A program made the position numbers and the translations under genes. DNA of 64,000 bases, from contig NZ_CP054258.1 of the NCBI RefSeq assembly GCF_024181585.1, positions 682,001 to 746,000 on the forward strand. Direction: 5' to 3'. This document shows, one piece after another, positions 41,029-50,594 of the stretch. This stretch comes from Treponema socranskii subsp. buccale. GTDB taxonomy: Bacteria; Spirochaetota; Spirochaetia; Treponematales; Treponemataceae. Under the pieces are notes generated by a model that saw only the letters and a list, made by a program, of their open reading frames with translations, was not told the DNA's origin and did no database searches. Positions within the stretch are counted from its first letter, which is position 1. Each line of letters starts with the position of its first letter.

Positions 41029-41871
41029 ATGAAAACACAAAACGACACCGTGTATGCATTGTATCTCAATGAAATCAAATCCTATCCCTTGCTTTCCGAA
41101 TCGGAAGAAAAATCGCTGTTGAAAAAAATTGCGGCGGGCGATGAAAAAGCGAAGACGCGATTTATCAATTCGAATTTGCGTCTTGTCATCAGCATTGCCG
41201 GCCGTTTTGCCGATTCGAATACGTCTTTTATGGACTTGATTCAGGAAGGAAATATCGGTTTGATGACCGCCGTTTCAAAATTCAAAATCTCGTTCCGTAC
41301 GCGTTTTTCGACCTACGCTTATCCGTGGATAGTGCAATATATGCAGCGCTACGTGCAGACGAAATCGACGGATATCTATATCCCCGACAATAAAATCGTT
41401 CTGCTTCGGGAAATAAACGAAGTTCGTGCCGAGCTTTTTTCAAAAAACGGCTTTATGCCGTCCGATGCGGATATTGCCCGAGTTTTACATATCGAAGAAA
41501 AGACGGTGCGCGATATTTCCGTCATGCCGTGGAACGTCATACGTTTCGATTTGCCGTGCAGCGACTATGAAGATACCGTATGCGGTGACGGCATTCCCGA
41601 TACGACTTCCGGTCCTGAAGAGACTGCAATCGGAAAAATCTTAAAACAGGAAGTTCGCGCTTTTATCGATTCGATGCCGGAAGACGAACGCAGAGTTATG
41701 CTCTGCCGCTACGATTTCGACGGCATGGGACAGCGGACATTATTTGAAACGAGCGCGCTGCTCGGCATTTCCTCGGAAACCGTACGCAAAATCGAAATCC
41801 GCGCCCTGCGTTTTATAAAAGAAAACGTATCGGTTTTCGAAAGTGCGGCGGAGGAAACGCTGACGGCATAA
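41029..41871 (+). CDS. sigma-70-family alternative sigma factor (group 2/3)
   Basis: A 280-residue sigma factor. Region 1.2/2.1: YLNEIKSYPLLSESEEKSLL; region 2.2-2.4: RLVISIAGRF, FMDLIQEGNIGLMTAVSKF, RFSTYAYPWIVQYMQRYVQT; region 3; and region 4 with a helix-turn-helix (TLFETSALLGISSETVRKIE). It has no region 1.1, so it is not the housekeeping factor. ATG 41029 has GGAGCGG ahead. The -24/-12 promoter suggests control by sigma-54 and an enhancer-binding protein, as for rpoS in Borrelia. An intrinsic terminator follows. Confidence 0.88.
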   Translation: MKTQNDTVYALYLNEIKSYPLLSESEEKSLLKKIAAGDEKAKTRFINSNLRLVISIAGRFADSNTSFMDLIQEGNIGLMTAVSKFKISFRTRFSTYAYPWIVQYMQRYVQTKSTDIYIPDNKIVLLREINEVRAELFSKNGFMPSDADIARVLHIEEKTVRDISVMPWNVIRFDLPCSDYEDTVCGDGIPDTTSGPEETAIGKILKQEVRAFIDSMPEDERRVMLCRYDFDGMGQRTLFETSALLGISSETVRKIEIRALRFIKENVSVFESAAEETLTA

Positions 41872-41916
41872 ACATACCGCATAGAGAACATCGGAGACAG
41901 AGAGAGTTTCTGTGCG

Positions 41917-41956
41917 CCGCTGCAGGGCAATATAAAATGCTTTGCAGCGGTTTTTT
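41917..41956 (+). terminator. terminator after the sigma-factor gene
   Basis: CCGCTGCA...TGCAGCGG stem with an inner GCA/TGC pair, followed by TTTTTT (41951-41956). Confidence 0.8.
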
Positions 41957-42031
41957 ATTTTATAGACGGAACTTTGTATTTCATTTATGATGTAACAAAT
42001 CGCCGCCTATCGGCCGGTTCCGGGAGAAATT

Positions 42032-43039
42032 ATGCGTAAATCGATTATCGCGCTTGCAGTGTTTTGCTCGGTGTTTTCAGCGTTCGCTCAAAAAAACTTT
42101 ACGGTTTCCGAATTCAAATTTTATGTTGAAAATTATAAAATCGCATCCGGTGCCGAGGGCGAAACCGTTTCAATAAAAATAAAAGACGTGCTCTCTTCCG
42201 AAACGCAAAACAGCTTGGTGACGCTGACGTGGAAAACCGAAAATTCCAAAAACCTGTATTTCGATTTGGATCTGTCGGAATGCACTTACGCAGACGACGA
42301 TTGCATACTCGAGCTTTTTCATATCAAAAATGTGTGCAGATGCGTACTGCCGATGAGCACAAAATGTCTCCGTTATTTTGACTGTATGCAGCTCGAAGAG
42401 ATAAGGCTGCCCGACGGGCTTGAGGAAATTAACTATAATGCATTTTTTGACGTGCCTTCATTAAAACGCATCGAGATTCCTGCGAGCGTACGCTATGTCG
42501 GGGCCTGCGCTTTCGGCGATTGCTCTTCGCTCGAATACATACTGATCGATAAAAATGCGAATACCGAAAAGTGGTCGCTTGCGTGGAATGCGTGGAACGA
42601 TGCAAAAATCGTTTATTCGGATGAAAAAGATTTTTCCGATAAAAAGACCGATAAAAAAAACGATGAGCCGCCTGCAGGGGAAAGAGGCACCGTCGCTTTT
42701 GACCATGCCAATTATCACATGTGGGACGATATCGCTTATACGATAACGCTTGCGGAAAAGCCCTCGAAAACGCAAAAGGCGAACATATTCGTATACGATG
42801 TGCATAACGGCGGCGAGCTGATGGGTAGGCTTCCTATCAAAATCAAAAAAAATAAAACGGTCTATACTTTTACCGGCGTTCCGACAAAACACTTCGAACT
42901 TCCGGAAACCGATTTGATTTATACAATATTGAAAGAATGTCATGAGTATTGGGCAAAAATGAAATTCGTCCTCGTGTTAAAAAACGGCGACAGGATCGAT
43001 TTGGCGGGTTCGGCAAGGTGTTATGTAACTCTGCCGTAG
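42032..43039 (+). CDS. secreted protein with a short LRR_5 region
   Basis: A 335-residue protein with a Sec signal peptide (ALAVFCSVFSAFAQ). Residues about 75-190 hold BspA-type leucine-rich repeats (QLEEIRLPDGLEEINYNAFF, SLKRIEIPASVRYVGACAFG). A Lys/Asp-rich linker and a beta-rich C-terminal domain follow (AYTITLAEKPSKTQKANIFV). GGGAG precedes the ATG. No lipobox, so it should be periplasmic or released. Role unknown. Confidence 0.7.
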   Translation: MRKSIIALAVFCSVFSAFAQKNFTVSEFKFYVENYKIASGAEGETVSIKIKDVLSSETQNSLVTLTWKTENSKNLYFDLDLSECTYADDDCILELFHIKNVCRCVLPMSTKCLRYFDCMQLEEIRLPDGLEEINYNAFFDVPSLKRIEIPASVRYVGACAFGDCSSLEYILIDKNANTEKWSLAWNAWNDAKIVYSDEKDFSDKKTDKKNDEPPAGERGTVAFDHANYHMWDDIAYTITLAEKPSKTQKANIFVYDVHNGGELMGRLPIKIKKNKTVYTFTGVPTKHFELPETDLIYTILKECHEYWAKMKFVLVLKNGDRIDLAGSARCYVTLP

Positions 43040-43085
43040 ATTTTTTTTAGGCGATATTTTTTCTTACGGATATTTTTTTCGAGCG

Positions 43086-43114
43086 TTTCCAAAACCTGCG
43101 ATACGTGATAGAAT
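43086..43114 (+). promoter_or_regulatory. promoter of the deacetylase-like gene (leaderless layout)
   Basis: TTTCCA (43086-43091), 17 bases, TAGAAT (43109-43114), 7 bases, ATG 43122; no Shine-Dalgarno. Confidence 0.5.
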
Positions 43115-43121
43115 ACGCGCT

Positions 43122-44417
43122 ATGGCACAAAATGGACGCACATGCGGGCGGAAAACCGTTTCGCGATCTTCGACTCGAACAAAGTCCGCCCCCCGTCGGA
43201 TTCAGGGCAAAAAACATAAAATCGTATTTTCTTCCATGCAGACGGCGATCCTGTGTGTTTTGATCGTCGCCGCCTGTTTTGCAGTCCTCATCGTCAATTC
43301 GGGACGCAATCCGAAAAATACCGCCGTCGAGCAACAGATCGCCTCACAAAACGCGGATGGCGCGGGCGATGCGTCGCGCACGGCGGAGGCTCGGCAAAAC
43401 GCCGATCGGCAAAGTTCACAAAAGCCGCAGCAAAGTGCGGGAAATTCCGCTGCGCGGCAAAGCTCCGGAAGGGAAGCGCCGCGGAGCGATGTGCCGAAAA
43501 AAAACGCATCTGCGGGAGAAATTGCAACGCAAAAGGAGCGCGTGGTCGAAGCGCAGGTTCATCGAAGCGCGGACAATAAATCCTCCGGCAGTGCAAAGCC
43601 CTCGTCTTCCGCACCCAAGGGGCAGCAGGCAAATCCCGCATCCGTAAAGCCGCTTTCGTCGGTAAAGCCGTCGTCTTCCGCGCCCCTGTCTCCGGCAGTA
43701 CCCGTCTCGTCTCTTCCCGACATTCCGCAGGCAGTAAACGGCGCGAAGCTCGTTTTCGTATTCGACGATGCGGGTCAAAGTCTTTCGCAGCTTGAAAAAT
43801 TCCTTTCGCTCCCGTTTCCGATCACCGTGTCCGTTTTGCCCAAGCTCGTGCATTCGAAAGCGTGCGCCGACAAAGTGCGCGCATCGGGCAACGAAGTGAT
43901 GCTGCACCAGCCCATGCAGGCGGTAAACTTGAACGTCAATCCCGGCCCCGGCGCGGTTACGGCGAATATGCAGACGTCTTCGATCGAAGCGCTTATAAAA
44001 GAAAATATCGCCGAAATCGGCCCGGTCGCCGGAATCAACAATCACGAGGGTTCTCTCATCAGCGAAGACGAAATGAAAATCGGAGCTGCGATGCTTGCGG
44101 CAAAGGAGAGCGGCGTCTTTTTTCTCGATTCGCGAACGACGAGCCAAACGCGCGTACCGCAGGCTGCTATGGCGCTCGGCATACCCTATTATTCGCGGAA
44201 CGTGTTTCTCGACAATATCAAAGACCGCGAAAAAATCATCCGCGAAATCATGCGAGGCATCGGCATTGCGAATGCGAACGGAGCTGCGATCATGATAGGG
44301 CATATATGGTCGGCGGATATTCTGCCGGGCATATTGATCGAATTCTATCCCGCGCTGAAAAACAAGGGGTATGCGTTTACGACGGTGAGCAATTCCGGCG
44401 CGCTTATCCGCCCGTAA
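43122..44417 (+). CDS. divergent polysaccharide deacetylase family protein (YibQ-like)
   Basis: A 431-residue protein: basic N-terminus, one membrane span (AILCVLIVAACFAVLIV, residues about 40-56), an Ala/Ser/Lys/Gln-rich linker (about 65-205), then the divergent polysaccharide deacetylase domain (KLVFVFDDAGQSLSQLEKFL; NEVMLHQPMQ; INNHEGSLIS; FFLDSRTTSQTR; IGHIWSA). Relatives (YibQ) sit next to murein hydrolase activators. The linker resembles cell-wall-spanning regions, so the enzyme domain should work in the periplasm. It lies 16 bases before tsaD. Confidence 0.85.
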   Translation: MAQNGRTCGRKTVSRSSTRTKSAPRRIQGKKHKIVFSSMQTAILCVLIVAACFAVLIVNSGRNPKNTAVEQQIASQNADGAGDASRTAEARQNADRQSSQKPQQSAGNSAARQSSGREAPRSDVPKKNASAGEIATQKERVVEAQVHRSADNKSSGSAKPSSSAPKGQQANPASVKPLSSVKPSSSAPLSPAVPVSSLPDIPQAVNGAKLVFVFDDAGQSLSQLEKFLSLPFPITVSVLPKLVHSKACADKVRASGNEVMLHQPMQAVNLNVNPGPGAVTANMQTSSIEALIKENIAEIGPVAGINNHEGSLISEDEMKIGAAMLAAKESGVFFLDSRTTSQTRVPQAAMALGIPYYSRNVFLDNIKDREKIIREIMRGIGIANANGAAIMIGHIWSADILPGILIEFYPALKNKGYAFTTVSNSGALIRP

Positions 44418-44433
44418 GCTGTTTGGAGCGATT

Positions 44434-45459
44434 ATGAAAGTTCTCGGTATCGAATCTTCATGCGATGAAACGGCGGCGGCGATCGTCGAAGACGGCCGCG
44501 TTATTTTAAGCAACGTCGTTGCGACGCAGATCCCGTTTCACGAAATATACAAAGGCGTCGTCCCCGAAATCGCGAGCAGAAAGCATGCCGAATGGATTTT
44601 GCCCGTCGTAAAGCAGGCGTTCAAAGAAGCCTCTCTTTCGCTCGGCGACATCGATGCGGTTTCTGCGACGAACCGTCCGGGATTGATGGGCGCTCTCCTT
44701 GTCGGTTTGACTTACGGCAAAACGCTCGCATGGGCGGCGGGAAAACCCTTTATCGCGGTCAACCACATGCTCGGTCACCTCTACGCGGCGCATCTCGCAA
44801 ACGATATCGCATACCCGTATCTCGGTCTCCTCGTTTCGGGTGGCCACAGCATCATCTGCAAAGTACACGGATTCGACGATATCGAAGTGCTCGGTACGAC
44901 AGTCGACGATTCGGTCGGCGAAGCATTCGATAAGGTCGCCAAGTTTTACGACCTCGGCTATCCCGGCGGCGTCATTATTGATAAACTTTCGAAAGAGGGA
45001 GATGCGCGCGCATTTTCCTTTCCCGTTCCCAAGCTCGACGAAAAGGAACACCGCTACGATGTTTCGTTCAGCGGATTGAAAACCGCCGTCATCCATCAGC
45101 GCGATCTCTTTTTGAACGAAGGCTTCGAGCCGATGACTGAAAATATGTGCGCGTCGTTTCAGGATGTCGCTTGCCGTACGCTCACGTCGCGCCTTTTCCG
45201 CGCGGTGGAAGACACGGGTCTTACGACAGTCGTCGCAGGCGGAGGAGTCGCCGCCAATTCGCACTTGCGTGCGCTGCTCGCCGAGCGGCGCGATATCACG
45301 TGCATATTTCCGCCGCTCAAACTCTGCGGCGACAACGGCGCTATGATCGCAGGTGTCGCCTATCATTTTTTGCAGCGCGGCGATACGAGCCCGCTCAACA
45401 CTACAGCTTCGGCTCGTATTCCTCAGTTCAAGCGCGGATTGGAACAGGTGCGGAGGTGA
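44434..45459 (+). CDS. tsaD: tRNA N6-threonylcarbamoyladenosine transferase catalytic subunit
   Basis: A 341-residue Kae1/TsaD ATPase-fold protein that attaches the threonylcarbamoyl group to A37 of ANN-decoding tRNAs. Motifs: VLGIESSCDETAAAIVEDG, VNHMLGHLYAAHL with the metal-binding histidines near residue 110, LLVSGGHS, GEAFDKVAK and GGVAANSHLRA. Length is standard. GGAG precedes the ATG. Confidence 0.96.
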   Translation: MKVLGIESSCDETAAAIVEDGRVILSNVVATQIPFHEIYKGVVPEIASRKHAEWILPVVKQAFKEASLSLGDIDAVSATNRPGLMGALLVGLTYGKTLAWAAGKPFIAVNHMLGHLYAAHLANDIAYPYLGLLVSGGHSIICKVHGFDDIEVLGTTVDDSVGEAFDKVAKFYDLGYPGGVIIDKLSKEGDARAFSFPVPKLDEKEHRYDVSFSGLKTAVIHQRDLFLNEGFEPMTENMCASFQDVACRTLTSRLFRAVEDTGLTTVVAGGGVAANSHLRALLAERRDITCIFPPLKLCGDNGAMIAGVAYHFLQRGDTSPLNTTASARIPQFKRGLEQVRR

Positions 45460-45527
45460 TAGCGATAAGGCTGCGATGACAATCTGCACCGCGAGCCTAT
45501 GTTCCGCAAAGCGGGGAGAAAAAACGA

Positions 45528-45833
45528 ATGGACGATCACGATAAAAGCGCCTCCGCAAAGCGGCAAAGTATCCGCAGAAAAAAACAAAAGGCAAAAAAAA
45601 TTTGCATCTATGCAAGGAATGCGTTTTTAATTTGTTTGTTATTGACAATAATGCAAATGGTTTTCATAGCGATGAACGGACCGTATCAGGGTTCGATACT
45701 CATGAAAATTTATCAATTTTATACCGACTCTTCAATATATCTGAAAAAGAGATGTTTGCCGATTTATACGGCGGCTTTTTTCATACTGTATATCGTTTAT
45801 TTGATAAAATCGAAAATGTATGATGATGTATGA
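45528..45833 (+). CDS. small two-span membrane protein, family not recognised
   Basis: A 101-residue protein with a basic N-terminus (KRQSIRRKKQKAKK), two membrane spans (FLICLLLTIMQMVFIAM; YTAAFFILYIVYLI) and a short tail. GGGGAG precedes the ATG. More AT-rich than its neighbours. No function can be offered. Confidence 0.6.
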   Translation: MDDHDKSASAKRQSIRRKKQKAKKICIYARNAFLICLLLTIMQMVFIAMNGPYQGSILMKIYQFYTDSSIYLKKRCLPIYTAAFFILYIVYLIKSKMYDDV

Positions 45834-45935
45834 TTTCGTTTTTTATTGAATAATTATGAAAAAATTAAAGCGAAATAACAGGTTTACCGGGATAACAAAT
45901 GTGTCGAAATTGAAATAAAGCCGATACATACGTTT

Positions 45936-46346
45936 TCACACCCGCACTTTTCCCCTGTTCTTTTTAATGTCCGCGCGCAGTTTTTTTATCTTCAAGCGTC
46001 GTTCGCGCGATGCCTTTGTGGGACATGTCGCTCGCCGCTTTTTTTCGATTCGTGCCGCGCCTGCAATTTTCGCTTCGATGCGCTCAAGTGCGATTTTTCT
46101 GTTTCGCTCCTGAAAGCGTTCGTCCTGCACGTCGACGGAGATGACGCCCACGTGTATGCTTTTTGCCAGACGCTGTATGACAAGTTTCCGCTCCGCTTCC
46201 GACAAGCCTTCGATTTTTTCGAGCGCTACGGACGCGTGTACTTTCGTGTTGACTTTGTTTACGTTTTGTCCGCCGGCTCCGCCCGATCGGGCGAATGTCA
46301 TTTCGGTGTGGAACGCGATACTGTCGTGCAGTTTTTGTCTGTCCAT
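45936..46346 (-). CDS. arfB: alternative ribosome-rescue factor ArfB (YaeJ-like)
   Basis: A 136-residue release-factor-like hydrolase: SGGAGGQNVNK with the catalytic GGQ at residues 25-27, no stop-codon recognition domain, and a Lys/Arg-rich C-terminal tail (RRLKIKKLRADIKKNRGKVR) that enters the empty mRNA channel of stalled ribosomes. It backs up tmRNA, which is also in this window. ATG 46346 lies 6 bases after a TATACT -10 box without a Shine-Dalgarno, so it may be leaderless. Confidence 0.9.
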   Translation of the reverse strand: MDRQKLHDSIAFHTEMTFARSGGAGGQNVNKVNTKVHASVALEKIEGLSEAERKLVIQRLAKSIHVGVISVDVQDERFQERNRKIALERIEAKIAGAARIEKKRRATCPTKASRERRLKIKKLRADIKKNRGKVRV

Positions 46347-46352
46347 ACGGCG

Positions 46353-46381
46353 AGTATAGCACAATCAGCTTGTACGGTAAA
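46353..46381 (-). promoter_or_regulatory. arfB promoter (leaderless layout)
   Basis: Minus strand TTTACC (46381-46376), 17 bases, TATACT (46358-46353), 6 bases, ATG 46346. Confidence 0.5.
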
Positions 46382-46469
46382 ATGTTTTTACTGTCACCTG
46401 TGATTGCCAGACTGCGCGATTGTTGTTACAATCTTTGTCATAAATTTATTTATCGAAAAGAGGCTTCGT

Positions 46470-47738
46470 ATGGCTAAAAAAAGCAAAGTGATTCTCGCGT
46501 ATTCGGGCGGACTCGATACGACGGTCATCATTCCGTGGTTAAAGGAAAATTACGATTACGACGTCATCGCCGTCTGCATCGATTTGGGGCAGGGCGACGA
46601 TTGGAAAACGATAAAAGCGCGCGCACTTAAAACGGGCGCTTCGGCATGCTATGTCGTCGATGCGCGAAAAGAATATATCGAAGAATATATTTGGCCCGCT
46701 CTGAAAGGCGGTGCGCTCTACGAAGACCGGTATCTGCTCGGCACGTCGACGGCTCGACCGCTTATCGGGAAAATTCTCGTCGAATACGCTCGGCAGGAAA
46801 AAGCCTCTGCGATCTGTCACGGCGCAACGGGAAAGGGCAACGACCAAGTCCGCTTCGAACTTGCGATCAAAGCGTTTGCGCCGGATATCCGCGTCATCGC
46901 CGCGTGGCGCGATCCGAAATGGGATCTCCAAAGCCGCGAAGACGAAATCGAGTACCTTGAAAAGCGAGGCATTCCCGTTCCGGTAAAAAAATCGTCGTCC
47001 TACAGCTGCGACGAAAATATTTGGCATATCAGCCACGAGGGTCTCGAACTTGAAAAGACGGAAAACGAACCCGACTGGAAAAACATGCTCAAAATCACAA
47101 AGCTGCCGGAAGCGGCTCCCGACAAAGCCGAATACGTAAAGATCGAATTCGAAAAAGGTATTCCCGTCGCGGTCAACGGTAAAAAAATGGATGCGCTTTC
47201 GCTCATGGAAACGCTCAATAAAATCGGCGGAAAAAACGGTATCGGACTAATCGATCTCGTCGAAAACCGCTGCGTCGGCATGAAAAGCCGGGGCGTATAC
47301 GAAACGCCGGGCGGAACGATTTTGTATTACGCGCACGAGCAGCTCGAGCACTTGTGCCTCGACCGCGATACTTATCACTACAAGCAGCAGATCGCGCTCA
47401 AGCAGGCGGAGCTCATCTACAACGGTTTGTGGTTTACCTCTCTCATGAGCGGTATCATGGCGTTCAACGACAAAGTCGAAGAGACCGTGAGCGGCTGGGT
47501 GCGCCTCAAATTGTACAAGGGCACGATGCAGGGTGCGGGTTCGTTCTCGCCGTACAGCTTGTACAACGAAAGCATTGCAAGCTTTACGACGGGCGATCTC
47601 TACGATCACCGCGATGCGGGCGGCTTTATCACGCTCTTCGGTTTGCCGCTTACCGTGCGCGCAATGATGGAGCAAAAAGCGGGTAAAGGGCAGGCTGTCG
47701 TAAAGAGCCGTTCTTTGAAAAAGCGGCCGACGGAATAA
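46470..47738 (+). CDS. argG: argininosuccinate synthase
   Basis: A 422-residue enzyme joining citrulline and aspartate with ATP. Seen: [20 protein letters not shown] (PP-loop), [56 protein letters not shown] 46470 has AGAGG ahead. No other arg genes are near. In host-associated treponemes it might serve citrulline recycling rather than full arginine synthesis (inference). Confidence 0.96.
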   Translation: MAKKSKVILAYSGGLDTTVIIPWLKENYDYDVIAVCIDLGQGDDWKTIKARALKTGASACYVVDARKEYIEEYIWPALKGGALYEDRYLLGTSTARPLIGKILVEYARQEKASAICHGATGKGNDQVRFELAIKAFAPDIRVIAAWRDPKWDLQSREDEIEYLEKRGIPVPVKKSSSYSCDENIWHISHEGLELEKTENEPDWKNMLKITKLPEAAPDKAEYVKIEFEKGIPVAVNGKKMDALSLMETLNKIGGKNGIGLIDLVENRCVGMKSRGVYETPGGTILYYAHEQLEHLCLDRDTYHYKQQIALKQAELIYNGLWFTSLMSGIMAFNDKVEETVSGWVRLKLYKGTMQGAGSFSPYSLYNESIASFTTGDLYDHRDAGGFITLFGLPLTVRAMMEQKAGKGQAVVKSRSLKKRPTE

Positions 47739-47747
47739 TTAAAATAA

Positions 47748-48647
47748 ATGAAACACATTGTCAAAAAAAATATCTTCGCCGCTGCGGTATCGCTTTGTAT
47801 GCTTTCCGCTCTCTGCGCCGACGAGGGTCGATCCGATTCGTCTACAGCGATTTCTCCGACACACGACGGTACCCGGCATACGATCGCCGTGAAAAAGACC
47901 GAGCGTCTTTCGGCGGCTCTTCCGAATCTCGGCGAAAAAGCGGCGGCCGATCTTGTCGGAGGAAAAGTTATTTCTTTCGGTAACGGAAGCGGAGAAGATT
48001 TGACAAAGTACGTGCCCTCTTCGAGTGCCGCCGCGAAAAAATTGGCGGCAGCTCCGCAGGGCAAGAGCGGCTTTGCCGTCGTATCGTGTGCGCTCATCCC
48101 GTATCCCGCTTCGTGGAAGGGCATGAGTGCGGATGAAAAACTTCTTTCCCTCTACAATGCGCTCGGACGCGTTTCTACGCAAAAGGGCATTACGTATATT
48201 TCGCGCCGCGCGGGCTATAAGCCGAAAACGCTTTTTACGCGCTCGTACTACATTGCAGATACCGAACGCACGGAAACCGCGCTCGCCGATCCCGTTGCAA
48301 GCGAAGTTCCCCCTTCCGACCGGCGCTACGTGTTTCAGGAAGATACGTCGTTCGGAGAAAATACGTATCTCCATACGTATACCGATTCCGCATCCGAAAT
48401 CTTCGTCGAAATTACGAACTGCACGCCGATGAAATACCACGGAGTGACGTGCTTAAAAGAGCGCGAAATGGAAATGTGCATTTCGGCGTACCCGCTCGAA
48501 GAAGGTATTTTCTTTTCTTCCGCGGCGATCGTTACGGGGCAAAAGCAGACGGTAACCGTCCTCTTTATAAAAGTGGATTTGGCCGACGCATTTAAACGCC
48601 GCACCGATGCGCTCTACGAGTGGTTCCTCAATCAAATTAATAATTAA
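47748..48647 (+). CDS. secreted protein of unknown function (299 aa)
   Basis: Sec signal peptide (FAAAVSLCMLSALCA); the cysteines in it do not form a clear lipobox at the cleavage site. The mature part has a conserved-looking core (WKGMSADEKLLSLYNALGRV, GITYISRRAGYKPKTLFTRS, CTPMKYHGVTCLKEREMEMC) and ends with FKRRTDALYEWFLNQI. I have seen this type only in spirochaetes but cannot name the family. It starts 9 bases after argG with no ribosome-binding site, so it may depend on read-through. Confidence 0.6.
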   Translation: MKHIVKKNIFAAAVSLCMLSALCADEGRSDSSTAISPTHDGTRHTIAVKKTERLSAALPNLGEKAAADLVGGKVISFGNGSGEDLTKYVPSSSAAAKKLAAAPQGKSGFAVVSCALIPYPASWKGMSADEKLLSLYNALGRVSTQKGITYISRRAGYKPKTLFTRSYYIADTERTETALADPVASEVPPSDRRYVFQEDTSFGENTYLHTYTDSASEIFVEITNCTPMKYHGVTCLKEREMEMCISAYPLEEGIFFSSAAIVTGQKQTVTVLFIKVDLADAFKRRTDALYEWFLNQINN

Positions 48648-48682
48648 TCGAATATCGGGTTTCGAAAATATTTAATCGATAA

Positions 48683-49576
48683 TTAATAATCGCTGTGCCG
48701 TCTGTTGTATACGAATACGACGATCGCCATGGCGATGATGACGGTGTAACCTGCGAAGCTCATCGCATCGGGGATTTGACCGAATACGAAAAATCCCATA
48801 AGCGATGAAAAAACGATCTGCGAATAATCGAATATGCTGATCTTTGCGGCAGGCGCTTCGCTGTATGCCGCCGTTATTGTAAGCTGACCGCCTGCAGCCG
48901 CGATTCCCGCCGCAAGCATGATAAGGAGCTGGCGGACTGTCATCGGTGAAAAGTGAAAGAGCAAAAACGGAACTGCGAGGAGCAATGAAAAAAGCGAAAA
49001 GCAGGCGACGATGAGTTTGCCGTTTACGTTCATCACTCTTAAGCGCCGCACGCACGAGTATGCGAATCCCGCGCCGACACCGCCCAAAAATCCTGCAAGA
49101 GCGGGAAACATGGCCGTAATTTCGAACGACGGTTTTATAACTAAAGCCGCTCCCGCAATCGAAATACAGATTGCCGCAAGCGGAACAGGCATGATCTTTT
49201 CACCGAGTATGAAAAAACTGAAGATGACGGTAAAAAAAGGCGACATCTTGTTGAGAATCGACGCATCGGCGATATTGATTTTATCGAGCGCATAGAAGTT
49301 TCCGAATATGCCGAGGGAACCGGCGACGGATCGAAAAAAAAGAAAAAGGACGCTTCCGCGCGGCAGTACAAACGGCCTCTTTCCTTCGCGCTGTTCTTTT
49401 ATCAATAATGCGAAAGCGATAAAAAAGGCGATGATATTGCGAAAAAACGCTTTTTGCATAAAAGGTATGTCGCCTGCAAGGTGTGCGAGCATTCCCATAA
49501 GTGCAAAACAAAAAGACGAACAGATAATATAAAAGACGCCTCGCGCGATGCGAGATTTGCTGTATTCTTGAGGCAT
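48683..49576 (-). CDS. DMT-superfamily (EamA) transporter
   Basis: A 297-residue protein with ten membrane spans and two EamA repeats (GVFYIICSSFCFALMGMLAH in the first; FPALAGFLGGVGAGFAYSCV in the second), typical of drug/metabolite efflux or uptake carriers. Motifs FFRNIIAF and ALDKINIADASILNKMSPFF are family-typical. Substrate unknown. ATG 49576 lies 6 bases behind a TATACT -10 box without a Shine-Dalgarno. Confidence 0.85.
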   Translation of the reverse strand: MPQEYSKSRIARGVFYIICSSFCFALMGMLAHLAGDIPFMQKAFFRNIIAFFIAFALLIKEQREGKRPFVLPRGSVLFLFFRSVAGSLGIFGNFYALDKINIADASILNKMSPFFTVIFSFFILGEKIMPVPLAAICISIAGAALVIKPSFEITAMFPALAGFLGGVGAGFAYSCVRRLRVMNVNGKLIVACFSLFSLLLAVPFLLFHFSPMTVRQLLIMLAAGIAAAGGQLTITAAYSEAPAAKISIFDYSQIVFSSLMGFFVFGQIPDAMSFAGYTVIIAMAIVVFVYNRRHSDY

Positions 49577-49582
49577 ATATGC

Positions 49583-49611
49583 AGTATAAAGCGAATCGGC
49601 TTTATCGACAA
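49583..49611 (-). promoter_or_regulatory. promoter of the DMT transporter (leaderless layout)
   Basis: Minus strand TTGTCG (49611-49606), 17 bases, TATACT (49588-49583), 6 bases, ATG 49576. Confidence 0.55.
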
Positions 49612-49633
49612 GAGAACGCTTTTCCGCGGACTG

Positions 49634-49662
49634 TGGACAGTATAACTTTGTTTTCATATAAT
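49634..49662 (+). promoter_or_regulatory. promoter of the PAP2 phosphatase (leaderless layout)
   Basis: TGGACA (49634-49639), 17 bases, TATAAT (49657-49662), 9 bases, ATG 49672. It is divergent from the DMT promoter, about 23 bases away. Confidence 0.65.
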
Positions 49663-49671
49663 AATACGCAA

Positions 49672-50565
49672 ATGATGAAATCGATTTTTTCTCTGTGTGT
49701 GTTTGCCGTTTTGTCATGTGCTTCCGTTTATTCGGAAAATGTTTTTGCCGAAAGACTCAAAGAGAGCGTTCCGCAAATTGAAGCGGGAAGGAGCGGATTT
49801 TTATCCTATGTCACAGGTTCACGGCAGTATTTTTCATTGAATCCGATAACGGATCCCGTCCTTATCGGGAGCGGTATCGGACTCTTTGCGGCGGATTTGG
49901 TTTTGTTCCGTTTTAAAAACGATCGTGTTTTCGGCGAAACTCCGTACAACCGTGACGACGTAAATATCTTCGACCGATGGGCTATGCGCCCGTATTCGCG
50001 CGCGCTCGATATAACGGGAGACGTATTTATCGGATGTGCGATGGCGGCCCCGCTCGTATTTGCATCCGTAGACAGACACGAATGGATTACGATCGGTATT
50101 ATGTATGCCGAAACGATGCTTCTCACGCATGCGGTAAAAGATTTTATAAAATCGCTCACGTTCCGCGCACGTCCTTATATGTACTTCGAAGGCTATCCGC
50201 AAAAAGATGTCGATTCGGGCGACTGGAATAATTCTTTTCCGTCGGGACACACGATGCAGGCTTTTGCCGCCGCCGCGTTTACGAGTTTTGTCTTTGCCGT
50301 CTACTTTCCCCGCTCTCTGTGGAATATTCCGGTGAGTGCGGGTTCCTACGCGCTTGCTGCGACGGTCGCAGTGCTGCGTCTTTCAAGCGGTAATCACTTT
50401 TTAACCGACGTGCTTGCGGGCGCCGCCTTCGGTACCGTTTTCGGTATCGGCATACCGCTCCTGCATATGATCGGACGGCAATCTCATAAGGCGATTGAAA
50501 AGCGTAAAGAAACCGTTTCGCTTTCCGTCCTTCCGAACGGTGTATGCATAAGTGCAAGATTTTAA
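49672..50565 (+). CDS. PAP2-family phosphatase
   Basis: A 297-residue membrane/secreted phosphatase of the phosphatidic acid phosphatase 2 type. Signal-like N-terminus; the three active-site motifs are KSLTFRARP (KX6RP), PSGH and RLSSGNHFLTDV (RX5HX3D). Likely acts on undecaprenyl pyrophosphate or other lipid phosphates at the outer face of the inner membrane. Two ATGs (49672 and 49675) follow the -10 box; no Shine-Dalgarno. Downstream is the flavoprotein with its own promoter. Confidence 0.9.
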   Translation: MMKSIFSLCVFAVLSCASVYSENVFAERLKESVPQIEAGRSGFLSYVTGSRQYFSLNPITDPVLIGSGIGLFAADLVLFRFKNDRVFGETPYNRDDVNIFDRWAMRPYSRALDITGDVFIGCAMAAPLVFASVDRHEWITIGIMYAETMLLTHAVKDFIKSLTFRARPYMYFEGYPQKDVDSGDWNNSFPSGHTMQAFAAAAFTSFVFAVYFPRSLWNIPVSAGSYALAATVAVLRLSSGNHFLTDVLAGAAFGTVFGIGIPLLHMIGRQSHKAIEKRKETVSLSVLPNGVCISARF

Positions 50566-50594
50566 AAAGGTCTGCACAGTCTGCCGTGCCTTTC

